The notes beneath the pieces were generated by a model. It searched no databases and was not told the origin of the DNA. It saw only the letters and a list, made by a program, of their open reading frames with translations. Positions 49,544 through 58,870 of a DNA stretch of 64,000 nucleotides are shown piece by piece; position 1 is the first letter of the stretch; every line of letters starts with the position of its first letter. Source of the stretch: Suipraeoptans intestinalis (GTDB lineage Bacteria > Bacillota > Clostridia > Lachnospirales > Lachnospiraceae); contig NZ_VULY01000018.1 of the NCBI RefSeq assembly GCF_009696485.1, positions 2,038,001 through 2,102,000 of the forward strand, written 5' to 3'. Both the position numbers and the translations under genes were made by a program.

Positions 49544-50740
49544 ATGATCATAAAAAATATCCGGGTATATAAGGAAGACAGACAGTTTCACAAGGGAGAA
49601 ATTGCTATCAGTAGCGGAGTGTTTACGGAACGGCTGGAGGAAGGAGGAGAGGAGATCCTGGACGGAGAAGGCTGCTATGCGATTCCGGGGTTGATCGACA
49701 TCCATCTCCATGGCTGTATGGGCTATGATTTTTGTGACGGAACCTGTGAAGCGATCAGGAAGATCGCGGAATACGAGGCGGAGGTGGGCGTGACAGCCAT
49801 AGCGCCGGCTACCATGACCCTTCCGGCAGAGGAGCTGGAACAGATCCTTTCCACGGCGGCGGCCTACAAAAAGACGCAGCAGGATGTCAGGGAGGCGGAT
49901 CTGGTAGGGATCAACATGGAGGGACCCTTCATCAGCAGGGCAAAGAAGGGAGCCCAGGACGAAACGCATATCCTTCCCTGCAGTATCGAGCTGGGAAAGC
50001 GGTTTGTAAAAGCATCCGCAGGCCTGGTGAAGTATATGGGGATCGCTCCGGAAGAAAGTGAGGATGCGGCGGCGTTTATCCGGGAAATGAAAAAAGATGT
50101 GACGGTGGCGTTGGCACATACCAATGCAGATTACCAGAAAGCAATGGAGGCCATGGAGGCAGGTGCCAGCCATGCCGTCCATCTTTACAATGCCATGCCG
50201 CCCTATACGCACAGGGAGCCCGGTGTAATAGGAGCCGTATCCGATACGCCGGATGCATATGCCGAGCTGATCTGTGACGGGGTACATGTACACGGAGCGG
50301 CAGTTCGGGCTACTTTTAAGATGCTGGGAGCCGAAAGGATCATTCTGATCAGCGACAGTATGAGAGCCACAGGAATGGGAGACGGCACCTATACGCTGGG
50401 AGGGCTGGAAGTGGAAGTGAAAGAGAACCAGGCGCGGCTGGCGGCAGATCAGGCGCTGGCAGGCTCTGTGACCGACCTGATGGGCTGCATGAGGAATGCG
50501 GTACAGAATATGGGAATCCCTCTGGAGGAAGCGGTGGGCTGTGTCACCTGCAACCCTGCCAAAAGTCTGGGAATATATAAAAGCTACGGTTCGATCTCGC
50601 CGGGGAAAAAAGGAAATGTAGTTCTTCTGGATGAGGGGCTGCAGGTCAGGGCGGTTATCAAGGACGGAGTGATCCGAGTCAATCGCCTCACAGGAGCTGG
50701 AACAGAGGAAGATCCGGGAAAGCGGGGAAGGAACGTATGA
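49544..50740 (+). CDS. nagA: N-acetylglucosamine-6-phosphate deacetylase
   Basis: 398 residues. Metal and substrate motifs of NagA are present: GLIDIHLHGCMGYDF, VTAIAPATMTLP, GINMEGPFIS (with the Glu ligand), VALAHTNADY, AVHLYNAMPPYTHREPG, and LISDSMRATGMGDG (catalytic Asp). It removes the acetyl group from GlcNAc-6-P, giving glucosamine-6-P for wall synthesis or breakdown. Ribosome site GGAGGAAG. The stop codon overlaps the sbcD start (ATGA), an unusual pairing of amino-sugar and DNA-repair genes. nagB is not in the window. Confidence 0.93.
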   Translation: MIIKNIRVYKEDRQFHKGEIAISSGVFTERLEEGGEEILDGEGCYAIPGLIDIHLHGCMGYDFCDGTCEAIRKIAEYEAEVGVTAIAPATMTLPAEELEQILSTAAAYKKTQQDVREADLVGINMEGPFISRAKKGAQDETHILPCSIELGKRFVKASAGLVKYMGIAPEESEDAAAFIREMKKDVTVALAHTNADYQKAMEAMEAGASHAVHLYNAMPPYTHREPGVIGAVSDTPDAYAELICDGVHVHGAAVRATFKMLGAERIILISDSMRATGMGDGTYTLGGLEVEVKENQARLAADQALAGSVTDLMGCMRNAVQNMGIPLEEAVGCVTCNPAKSLGIYKSYGSISPGKKGNVVLLDEGLQVRAVIKDGVIRVNRLTGAGTEEDPGKRGRNV

Positions 50741-51885
50741 AATTTTTTCATTTGTCAGATCTGCACATAGGAAAGCAGCTGCATGGATATAGTCTGAAGG
50801 AAGATCAGGAGCATATTTTAAAAGAAGTAGTGGCGTATGCAAAGGTATTAAAACCGGATGCAGTGATCATTGCCGGAGACGTTTATGACAAGTCGGTGCC
50901 ATCCGCAGAGGCGGTGCAGTTGTTCAACCGATTTTTGACGGAGGTATTTGCGTTGCCGGATCCGGTGGCTATCCTGGTGATCAGCGGCAATCATGATTCG
51001 GCAGAAAGACTCCGGTATGCGGAAGAGATCCTGGAAACTCAGCAGATCTATCTGGCGGGTAAACTTCCGGAAACGCCGCAAGAAAGAATCAAGAAGGTAA
51101 CTTTAAAGGATGCATACGGAGAGGTGGATTTTTATCTGCTTCCGTTTTTAAAGCCGTCTTATTTGAAAACCGGCAAAGAAGAGGGGCAGCCCTCCTCTTA
51201 TACACAGGCAGTGGAACAGCTTCTGCTGCGGGAGAACATAGACTTCCAGAGGAGAAATGTAATTGTTTCTCATCAGTTTTATATGGGAAGCAGTGCGCCC
51301 AAGACCTGTGATTCAGAGATCCTTTCCATCGGAGGTCTGGACAGCGTGGAGGCTTCTCTTCTTCTCCCCTTTGACTATGCGGCGCTGGGGCATCTTCACA
51401 GAGGACAGAAAATAAAGGCGGAGCACATCAGGTACTGCGGAACTCTTTTGAAATATTCGGTCAGTGAAAGCGGAGACGAAAAAACTCTGAAGGTGGTTAC
51501 GCTGGAAGAAAAGGGAAAGGCGGCGTCGGTGGAAGAATTTCCCCTGCACCCCAGGCGGGACGTAAAAACAAAAAGGGGAACGCTGGAGGAGATACTGGCA
51601 GAGGCAAAGGAAGAAGAGCGGGAGGATTATGTCAGCATTACCCTGACGGATGAAGTGCAGCCTTTCAAACCAAGAGAACAGCTGGAGAGAAAGTTTTCAC
51701 ATATTCTGGAGATCAAAGCGGATAACAGCAGGACCAGGAGCAGGGTATTGATGGAAGCGGAGCCGGTGCTCCTTAGAAGTCCCCTGGAAAATTTCCGGCT
51801 GTTTTACCGGGAAATACAAGGAAGAGAACTGACGGGAAGCGAGGAGGAGATCCTTCAGGAAATATGTAGGGAGATGGAAGAATGA
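50737..51885 (+). CDS. sbcD: Exonuclease SbcCD subunit D
   Basis: 382 residues. The Mre11-type metallophosphoesterase motifs are all seen: SDLHIGKQLHG, IAGDVYDKS, ISGNHDSAERL, VSHQF and ALGHLHRGQ. A cap domain with Glu/Lys-rich parts follows (about 280-380). With SbcC it cuts hairpin DNA and double-strand ends. It overlaps nagA before it and sbcC after it, each by four bases, so all three are translated together. Confidence 0.95.
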   Translation: MKFFHLSDLHIGKQLHGYSLKEDQEHILKEVVAYAKVLKPDAVIIAGDVYDKSVPSAEAVQLFNRFLTEVFALPDPVAILVISGNHDSAERLRYAEEILETQQIYLAGKLPETPQERIKKVTLKDAYGEVDFYLLPFLKPSYLKTGKEEGQPSSYTQAVEQLLLRENIDFQRRNVIVSHQFYMGSSAPKTCDSEILSIGGLDSVEASLLLPFDYAALGHLHRGQKIKAEHIRYCGTLLKYSVSESGDEKTLKVVTLEEKGKAASVEEFPLHPRRDVKTKRGTLEEILAEAKEEEREDYVSITLTDEVQPFKPREQLERKFSHILEIKADNSRTRSRVLMEAEPVLLRSPLENFRLFYREIQGRELTGSEEEILQEICREMEE

Positions 51886-54800
51886 AACCAAAAACACTAA
51901 GGATGTCGGCGTTCGGCTCCTATGCCTCGGAAACGGTCGTGGATTTTCAGGGGATCTCAAACGGACTGTTTCTCATAACAGGCGACACCGGTTCGGGGAA
52001 AACCACCCTGTTTGACGCGATGGTGTATGCCTTATATGACGGGAGCAGCGGAGGCAAGCGGGATGGAAGCATGATGCGGAGCAAATATGCGGGAGAAGAC
52101 AGCCCCACTTTTGTGGAATATCGATTTGAATGCGGCGGTAAGACCTACTGCATTAAAAGAAGTCCGGAATACCTGCGCCGGGGAAAGAAAAAGCGTTCGG
52201 ACGGCAAGATCCCTCTCGTAAAGGAAGCCTCCTCGGTAGAGCTGACTCTTTCAGATGGCAAATTGTTCCGGGGCAGTAAGAAAGAAACAAATCAGAAGAT
52301 CGTGGAGATCGTGGGACTGGACAGGGAGCAGTTTCTCCAGGTAGCGATGATCGCACAGGGAGAATTTGTCAGGCTTCTCCATGCAGACTCCAGAGAGAGA
52401 AAAAAGATTTTTTCAAAGCTGTTTCGCACGGGGATCTACGGAAGAATACAGGAAGATCTGAAACAAAGAGCGTCCTTGCTGAAGGGAGAGCTGGAAGAGG
52501 GGTTAAGAGAGGTGTGCAGAGAACTGGAGAAACTGGAGACAGATCCTTCCTGGGGACTGCAGCTAAAGGAAACAGACAGAGAAGTTATAGCGATCGAAGA
52601 GATAAAGGAGCAGCTGAAACGGGTAGAGGAAGAGTCCATCCGGGAAGAGAAGGTTCACCGGCGGAGTTATGAAGAAAAGAAAGACGCTTACGAAAGCACG
52701 GAAAGAGAAAGAAAGGAGCAGGAACATCTTTTTCAGATAGGCAGAAGCTGGGAGAAAGAATGTGTTCTGGAGCAGGAGTTTTTGAAGCAGGAAGAAGAGA
52801 TCCTTCTTTTGCAGAGAAAAATAGAACTGGCGGAAAAGGCAGAGCCGATCACAGAGATCCTCCTGGAAAAAAAGAAGCAGGAAGCGGAAAGGGAATTGCT
52901 GAAAGAAGCAAGGAAGGAAACCCTGTCTGCCAAAACAGAACTGGAGGAGAAAAAGAAAGATCTGGAGAAAGAGGGACAGGATGCGAAGCTGCGATTCCAG
53001 GCGCTTCGGGAGGCTTATGCAGACCGGGTGGTCACTCTCAGAAATGTACTGCCATCTTATAGGAAGCTGGAAAGCATCCGACAGGAGCGGGAGAAAAACA
53101 AACGGCAGGAAGAAGATGTGAGAAGACAGACGGAAGAGCTGCAGCGGAAGCTGAAATCCTGGGAAAAGAGAAGGGAAGAACTGGATAAGCGGCCGGGAGC
53201 CAGGGAGGAACTGCTTCTTTGGGAAGAACAGATAAAAAGGAGCCTGAAAGAAGAAAGAGAACAGAAAGACCTTTTGAAACGCTGCGAAGCACAGGAACGG
53301 GAGCTGGAAAAGACCGAAAAAGAGGTGGAGAAAAAGAGAAGAGAATTTTCTTTGCTGCAAGAGGAATACAGAGCAAAAAGCCAGAGCTATGAGGAGGAAT
53401 ATACACGCTACCTGGAAGTGCAGGCGGGAATCCTGGCGCAGCGGCTGGAAGAGGGGAAGCCCTGCCCGGTATGCGGCGGGATCCATCATCCGGCGCCCTG
53501 TGTCCTGCCGGAGACGGCGCCTACAAAAGACCAGGTCCGGCAGCAAAAAGAGGCGCTGACCAGGTGTATGCAGGAAAGAGAAGCCTGCAGAGACGAACTG
53601 CAAAAGATTTCCGAGCGCTGCGGGGGCGAAAGAGGAAAACTGGAGAGCAGCCTCAAAGAATGGTTTGCAAAGGAAAGGCAGTGGGAGAAAGAAAGACCAC
53701 AGGAAGAAAAGGGAAGAAGGAAGGAGGTGTCTGACTGGCAAGATTCGGAACAGTACCGGTTCTTTACAGAAAACCGGGAGGGATTTTTTGTGGAAAAACA
53801 GGAAGAATATCAGCGCAGAATTGTTCGGTTGGAGCAGTCGGCAGAAGACCTTCAAAAACAAAAAGAGAAAAAACTGAGAGAAGAACAGGAAAAGCAGGTG
53901 CTGCAAAAGCAGATAGAAGAGGGGCAGGCAGCCCTTTCCCGGAAAAAAGAAGAAAGAGCGGGAATCCTGGCAGAGCTTGGGCAGTGGAAAGAAAGAGAAA
54001 AAGAAATGGAAAAGACTCTTCCGTTTGAGACAGAAGCAAAAGCCAGGGAAAAAATCGACGAGTGGGAAAAGCTGCTGGAGAAGGGCAGGCAGGAAGCGGA
54101 AAAAACCTTGCAGATGCTTCAGGCAGTCAAGGAGGAGATCAGCCGAAAGGAAGGAGAACTCTTAAGACAAGAGGAAGAGGCTTCCCGTAAAGAAAGAGAA
54201 GCTCTGGCCATCCGGGTCGCCCTGGAAGACAGGATGAAGCGCCAGGGATTTTTGCGCAGGGAAGATTACGAGGCCGGAAGGCTTCCCAAAGAAGAAAAAG
54301 AAGCCCTCCGGCGGCGCTGTGAGGAATATTTCCGGAGCCGCAGAGCGGCGGAGGAAAGAAAGGCCCTTTTGGAACAGCAGCTACAGGGGAAAGAGAGAAA
54401 AGATCCGACAAAGCTGGAACGGCAGGCAGAAGAGAAAAAGGCGGAGATGGAAGCGGCCATGAAAGGATATATGGAGTGGTTCAGCAAAAGAGAGAACAAT
54501 CAAAAGGCCATCCGAACGTTGGAAGAGCTGTTTGTCTCCCACAGAGAAAAGATCATGGAATATGAAGTCTTAGAGCAGTTGAACCGGACAGCAAACGGAA
54601 CGCTGGGAGGAAGTGCGAAAATAGATCTGGAGACTTTCGTCCAACGGCAATATTTCCGCAAGATCTTGGAATCGGCCAACAGAAGATTATATCTGATGAC
54701 AGGCGGGGAGTTTATCCTTCAATGCCGCAGTCTGGAGCAACTGAGCAACCAGGGGCAGTCCGGACTGGATCTGGATGTTTACGAGATGGTCAGCGGGACC

Positions 54801-55109
54801 ATCAGAGACGTGAAGACCCTGTCGGGGGGAGAGGCATTTCTGGCAGCGCTTTCCATGGCTTTGGGATTCGCTGACGAAATCGAAAAGGAAACGGGCGGGA
54901 TCCGCCTGGAAACCATGTTTATTGACGAAGGATTCGGGTCTTTGGATGATGAATCCAGAAGGCAGGCGATCCGTGTCCTGGATCAGCTGGCAGGCGAAGC
55001 GTATCTGATCGGGATCATCTCACACGTCAATGAATTGAAGGAGCAGATAGACTGTCAGCTACAGGTCAGAAAAACTGCGAAAGGAAGTCGGATCTCCTGG
55101 AGCCGTTAG
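51882..55109 (+). CDS. sbcC: Exonuclease SbcCD subunit C (SMC-like ATPase)
   Basis: 1,075 residues. Walker A GDTGSGKT (34-41) in the N-terminal half; two long Glu/Lys/Arg coiled arms; the zinc hook CPVC (528-531) at the turn; and the second ATPase half with LSGGEAFLAALSMALG and FIDEGFGSLDDES. Length is usual. The arms hold SbcD dimers on DNA ends. The coiled parts are strongly biased to E, K, R and Q, as expected. It ends the nagA-sbcD-sbcC operon at a strong terminator. Confidence 0.96.
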   Translation: MKPKTLRMSAFGSYASETVVDFQGISNGLFLITGDTGSGKTTLFDAMVYALYDGSSGGKRDGSMMRSKYAGEDSPTFVEYRFECGGKTYCIKRSPEYLRRGKKKRSDGKIPLVKEASSVELTLSDGKLFRGSKKETNQKIVEIVGLDREQFLQVAMIAQGEFVRLLHADSRERKKIFSKLFRTGIYGRIQEDLKQRASLLKGELEEGLREVCRELEKLETDPSWGLQLKETDREVIAIEEIKEQLKRVEEESIREEKVHRRSYEEKKDAYESTERERKEQEHLFQIGRSWEKECVLEQEFLKQEEEILLLQRKIELAEKAEPITEILLEKKKQEAERELLKEARKETLSAKTELEEKKKDLEKEGQDAKLRFQALREAYADRVVTLRNVLPSYRKLESIRQEREKNKRQEEDVRRQTEELQRKLKSWEKRREELDKRPGAREELLLWEEQIKRSLKEEREQKDLLKRCEAQERELEKTEKEVEKKRREFSLLQEEYRAKSQSYEEEYTRYLEVQAGILAQRLEEGKPCPVCGGIHHPAPCVLPETAPTKDQVRQQKEALTRCMQEREACRDELQKISERCGGERGKLESSLKEWFAKERQWEKERPQEEKGRRKEVSDWQDSEQYRFFTENREGFFVEKQEEYQRRIVRLEQSAEDLQKQKEKKLREEQEKQVLQKQIEEGQAALSRKKEERAGILAELGQWKEREKEMEKTLPFETEAKAREKIDEWEKLLEKGRQEAEKTLQMLQAVKEEISRKEGELLRQEEEASRKEREALAIRVALEDRMKRQGFLRREDYEAGRLPKEEKEALRRRCEEYFRSRRAAEERKALLEQQLQGKERKDPTKLERQAEEKKAEMEAAMKGYMEWFSKRENNQKAIRTLEELFVSHREKIMEYEVLEQLNRTANGTLGGSAKIDLETFVQRQYFRKILESANRRLYLMTGGEFILQCRSLEQLSNQGQSGLDLDVYEMVSGTIRDVKTLSGGEAFLAALSMALGFADEIEKETGGIRLETMFIDEGFGSLDDESRRQAIRVLDQLAGEAYLIGIISHVNELKEQIDCQLQVRKTAKGSRISWSR

Positions 55110-55144
55110 GTACGAAATGTAGAAAACAGCAGACAGACCAAATA

Positions 55145-55192
55145 AAAATACGGAAGGAACTTCGGAAAATAGAAGATTCCTTCCGTATTTTT
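55145..55192 (+). terminator. Rho-independent terminator after sbcC
   Basis: AAAATACGGAAGGAA (55145-55159) pairs with TTCCTTCCGTATTTT (55177-55191) and runs into T bases. Confidence 0.85.
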
Positions 55193-55260
55193 GTAAATAT
55201 AGGAACAAACCAGGCGGCTGTCAGGCGTCGGGGAAGATTCCCGGATGGAAACAGTCAGGA

Positions 55261-55929
55261 TCAGGGGCTTGCCGGATCCTCCCGGTCAATTACCAGGTGC
55301 AGCATAGCAAGCATACTGTTTTGCAGGGGACGAGAATCCAGCGAAGGAGTTTCGCATTTCTGACTCAAAAGGCTTTTGGTAAAACAGACGGTGATGTCTG
55401 TGACGGTATCTATGTTGTGTTGGGTGACGCGGGTCCGGGCGTCGCCAATCAGCGGAAGAAGGATCTTCCGGCATCGTTCTCTATAATTTTTTCCATAGAA
55501 CATGGATTCAATATCTGCACTATAGTGTCTTCGCTTGTCCGGAAACAGGTCGTAGTAGACATTTAGGAACAAGGGAAGATCGTCGCCATATTTTCCAAAG
55601 AAAAAATTGTAAAAAATACAGGGATACTGAAAAGCAGATTCTGCAAAACAGGTCCAGATAGCGTAAAAGTTTTCGTAGGAATCGGTGTTACGACTCAGAG
55701 ATTCCAGTGTATCGGTATATTTTTGAAACCGTTTAATAGAAGCCAGCATGATCAGTTCATGCAGATCCTTGAAATAAAAATAGATGGTAGAATTGTGGAA
55801 GCCGGAAATCGCTGCGATCTTTCGGGTAGATACGCCCTGGATCCCGTCGGTTTCGATCAATTGCTGGGTTACTTTTATGAAATGGATCAGATTTTCTCTT
55901 TTGGAAAGGTCAGTACGATAGTCTATCAT
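55261..55929 (-). CDS. TetR/AcrR-family regulator, divergent from the reductase operon
   Basis: 222 residues. The N-terminal helix-turn-helix is IETDGIQGVSTRKIAAISGF then HNSTIYFYFKDLHELI. The C-terminal ligand domain (about 70-222) matches no family I can name. The start at 55929 follows GGGGGA; a frame open to 55989 runs through the promoter. The gene has its own good promoter (55961-55989) and faces away from the Grd-type genes. Two AATCGCGATT palindromes lie at the other promoter, so it probably represses the reductase and transporter genes until a substrate signal releases it. Confidence 0.88.
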   Translation of the reverse strand: MIDYRTDLSKRENLIHFIKVTQQLIETDGIQGVSTRKIAAISGFHNSTIYFYFKDLHELIMLASIKRFQKYTDTLESLSRNTDSYENFYAIWTCFAESAFQYPCIFYNFFFGKYGDDLPLFLNVYYDLFPDKRRHYSADIESMFYGKNYRERCRKILLPLIGDARTRVTQHNIDTVTDITVCFTKSLLSQKCETPSLDSRPLQNSMLAMLHLVIDREDPASP

Positions 55930-55960
55930 GGAAATCCCCCTGTTTGTTTTATCCTTAGGT

Positions 55961-55989
55961 AGTATACAGGAATAGAAACCAATGTTCAA
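55961..55989 (-). promoter_or_regulatory. Promoter of the TetR gene
   Basis: On the minus strand: TTGAAC (55984-55989), 17 bases, TATACT (55961-55966). Confidence 0.75.
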
Positions 55990-56105
55990 GAAAAAACGGC
56001 TCTGGCCGGTGCCGGAGGCAGGCAGGAAGAAACCGGACAGTATCCAAGGCAGAGCCGGACGGCACAGATATCGAAAAGATCAATAAAGGATATTTGAAAT
56101 ATCTA

Positions 56106-56134
56106 TTGACGATAATCGCGATTGATGGTAGTAT
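56106..56134 (+). promoter_or_regulatory. Promoter of the reductase/BCCT operon
   Basis: TTGACG (56106-56111), 17 bases, TAGTAT (56129-56134). The spacer contains the first AATCGCGATT operator. Confidence 0.8.
56114..56123. promoter_or_regulatory. Operator site 1 (AATCGCGATT)
   Basis: Perfect 10-base palindrome inside the promoter spacer; a protein here would block RNA polymerase. Confidence 0.7.
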
Positions 56135-56151
56135 GGCTGTATAAATTTATG

Positions 56152-56167
56152 ATTAATCGCGATTAAT
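56152..56167. promoter_or_regulatory. Operator site 2 (ATTAATCGCGATTAAT)
   Basis: Perfect 16-base palindrome with the same core as site 1, 41 bases further on (centre to centre), just after the expected transcription start. Confidence 0.75.
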
Positions 56168-56213
56168 AAAGGGAAACATTGTAGTAATTGCACAAAGAGA
56201 AGGAGGAATAAAC

Positions 56214-57539
56214 ATGAGATTGGAGATAGGAAACTTCTATGTGAAGGATATCCGGTTTGGCAAGGAACTGTCTTATCAGGCAGGGATCCTTACGATCCAG
56301 AAGGAAGAAGCCCTGAAATTTGTAAGGGAAGACGAGAGGATCACAGAAGCGGAGCTGTATATTGCAAAGCCGGGCGACAAGATCCGTATGTGTCCGGTAA
56401 AGGAAGCTATTGAACCACGGGTTCGTCCCGACGGCAGAAGCGTGTTTCCCGGCTACACAGGAGATCTGACCCGTGCGGGAGAGGGTGTGACTCATGCGCT
56501 GAAAAACTGCAGCGTGCTGGTGGTAGGAAGACATTGGGGCGGATTTCAGGACGGATTGATCGACATGAGCGGAGAAGGACAGAAGTACACACACTTCGGA
56601 GAACTCCAAAATCTTGTGCTGGTTGCCGATACCAACGAAGTGTTTGAGCAGAGAGAGCAGCAAAAGAAGAACGATGCATTAAGAAGAGCCGGCCACAGAC
56701 TGGCGGAGTATGTGGCACAGTGCATCAAAGAGCTGCAGCCGGAAGAAACAGAAGTGTTTGAGCTGGAGCCCATGATCCGAAGAGCGAACGAGACAGAGAA
56801 GCTGCCTTCCGTTGTCTATGTTATGCAGCCGCAGTCCCAGATGGAAGAGCTGGGATACAACGACCTGGCATACGGTTGGGACATGAACCGGATGCTTCCC
56901 ACCGTCATGCATCCAAACGAAGTGCTGGACGGAGCCATGGTTTCAGGAAGCTTCATGCCGGTTTCCTCCAAATGGTCTACCTATGATTTTCAGAATTGTC
57001 CAAACATCAAAGCATTGTACCGGGAACATGGAAAAACGATCAATTTTCTGGGAGTGATCATGTCCAATCTCAATGTGGCCCTGGAACAGAAGGAAAGGGC
57101 GGCGCTTTATGTGGCTCAGATCGCCAATACCCTGGGAGCCGATGCGGCAGTGGTAGCAGAAGAAGGCTATGGAAACCCGGATGCGGATTTTGTGGGCTGC
57201 ATCGTGGCGCTGGAAGATGCGGGCGTGAAGACGGTAGGGATCTCCAATGAGTGTACAGGACGGGACGGGCAGTCACAGCCCCTGGTAACTCTGGACGAGA
57301 AGTGTGATGCTATCGTATCCTGCGGAAATGTATCGGAACTGATAGAGCTTCCGCCGATGGAAACGGTGTTGGGAGAACTGGAAGCTTTGGCAAGAGACGG
57401 ACTGTCGGGAGGCTGGGCAGCGGATGAAAAGCTGGGACCCTCCGTGCGAGAAGATGGTTCCATTATCATGGAGAACAACGCGATGTTCTGCGGCGATCAG
57501 GTTTGCGGATGGTCACCGAAGACAATGAAAGAATTTTAA
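56214..57539 (+). CDS. grdI: Betaine/sarcosine-type reductase component B, GrdE/GrdG/GrdI-like proprotein
   Basis: 441 residues, the full length of the non-selenium subunit precursor. Family patches include EIGNFYVKDIRFG, KPGDKIRMCPVKEAIEPR, VVGRHWGGFQDGLIDMSG, MPVSSKWSTYDFQN and GISNECTGRDG. In GrdE-type proteins a cysteine near residue 242 is where the chain is cut and a carbonyl group forms; here the matching place reads SGSFMPVSS (244-252) with serines only. The GrdI name rests on the BCCT gene downstream, which fits betaine; sarcosine (GrdG) remains possible. AGGAGG before the ATG; a TetR-controlled promoter starts the operon. Confidence 0.8.
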   Translation: MRLEIGNFYVKDIRFGKELSYQAGILTIQKEEALKFVREDERITEAELYIAKPGDKIRMCPVKEAIEPRVRPDGRSVFPGYTGDLTRAGEGVTHALKNCSVLVVGRHWGGFQDGLIDMSGEGQKYTHFGELQNLVLVADTNEVFEQREQQKKNDALRRAGHRLAEYVAQCIKELQPEETEVFELEPMIRRANETEKLPSVVYVMQPQSQMEELGYNDLAYGWDMNRMLPTVMHPNEVLDGAMVSGSFMPVSSKWSTYDFQNCPNIKALYREHGKTINFLGVIMSNLNVALEQKERAALYVAQIANTLGADAAVVAEEGYGNPDADFVGCIVALEDAGVKTVGISNECTGRDGQSQPLVTLDEKCDAIVSCGNVSELIELPPMETVLGELEALARDGLSGGWAADEKLGPSVREDGSIIMENNAMFCGDQVCGWSPKTMKEF

Positions 57540-57553
57540 GGAGGAAATTTGCG

Positions 57554-58858
57554 ATGAAAAAGGCGATTTTGTATGTAAATCAGTTTTTTGGCCAGGTCGG
57601 AGGAGAGGACAAAGCAGATTTTGCACCGGAGATTCGAGAAGGAAAAGTAGGACCGGCTTTGGAATTTTCAAAAACATTGGAAGCGGAGATCACCCATACC
57701 ATCATTTGCGGAGACAATTATATGGGATCGCACACAGAGGAAGCGGTAGATCAGATCCTGGATATGCTGGCAGACAAGTCTTTCGATCTGTTTCTTGCAG
57801 GACCGGCATTTCAGGCGGGAAGATATGGAGTTGCCTGCGGAACCATATGCAAGGCAGTGAAAGGAAGATATCAGGTACCTGTCATAACCTCCATCAATGA
57901 GGAGAATCCCGGCGCAGAGATGTTTAAAAAGGACATGTATGTGCTGCGGGGAGGCAATATTGCATCCAGGATGCGGGCAGATGTCAAGGCAATGGTGAAT
58001 CTGGCAAATAAAATACTCAGAGGAGAGGAAGTCGACAGCGCAGAGGAAGAAGGATATTTTGCCAGAGGAATACGCCGTCAGGTTTGGCGGGCGGACCAAA
58101 AACCGGCATCAGAAAGAATGATCGATATGCTGCTGAAAAAATTAAACGGAGAGCCCTTTGAAACGGAGCTTCCCATGCCGAAGCTGGACAGAGTGCCCAT
58201 TGCGCCGGCAGTCAAAGATCTGAAACAAGCGAGAATCGCGCTGGTTACCACGGGAGGAATCGTTCCGGTGGACAATCCCGACCGTATTCAGTCCGCTTCC
58301 GCAACCCGCTGGGGACGGTACGATATCTCCGGAGACGTGGTGCTGAAAGGGGGAGAATATAAGACGATCCACGCAGGGTTCGATCCGGCAGCGGCAGACG
58401 CCCAGCCCAACGTGATCACGCCGGTGGACGCATTAAAGACGCTGGAAAAGGAAGGCGTATTTGGCAGCCTTCATCCTTATTTCTACTCTACCGTAGGAAC
58501 GGGGACCACGCAGGCGGAGGCAGAGAGGATGGCAGCGGAAATGATCCCTTATTTCCAGGAAGATCATGTAGATGCCGTTATTATGGTCTCCACATGAGGA
58601 ACCTGTACACGTTGCGGTGCAACGATGGTAAAAGTAATCGAAAAAGCAGGATTCCCTATTGTGCAGATGTGTAATCTGATTCCGGTGGCAAAAACGGTGG
58701 GCGCCAACAGGATCGTTCCTACGATCTCTATTCCGTATCCGCTGGGAGATCCGGCGACGACCCAGGAGGATCAGTGGAAATTGAGGTATCACAGAACAAA
58801 GGTGGCGCTGGAAGCTCTTGCTACAGACATTGAGGAGCAGACGGTATTTAAGGTATAG
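57554..58858 (+). CDS. grdH: Selenocysteine-containing reductase component B subunit (GrdB/GrdF/GrdH-like)
   Basis: 434 residues including selenocysteine 348, encoded by the in-frame UGA at 58595-58597. The surrounding VST-U-GTCTRCGATMVK is the signature of GrdB-type selenoproteins, and the protein carries on with the conserved VGANRIVPTISIPYPLGDP to the stop at 58858. ORF finders will end it at 58597 and may call the rest as a separate 77-residue gene. With its partner and a selenoprotein A (not in this window) it takes the amine substrate, releases the amine and passes a carboxymethyl group to component A. AAGGAGG before ATG 57554; 14 bases after grdI. Confidence 0.93.
58595..58629 (+). promoter_or_regulatory. 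Selenocysteine UGA and candidate bacterial SECIS hairpin
   Basis: Twelve bases after UGA, CGTTGC (58610-58615) pairs with GCAACG (58619-58624) around GGT, and ACC/GGT can close an outer stem. This is the position and size of a bacterial SECIS read by SelB. Confidence 0.75.
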
Positions 58859-58870
58859 AGGGGGATTGGC

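Noticed and set aside
52563-53906. A 447-codon minus-strand ORF opposite sbcC
   Set aside because: A Phe/Leu-rich mirror of the Glu/Lys/Arg coiled arms of SbcC, produced by codon bias.
58595-58858. UGA at 58595 as a true stop, with a separate small gene after it
   Set aside because: The two parts form one continuous GrdB-type protein, the UGA is at the conserved selenocysteine place, and the second part has no start signal of its own.
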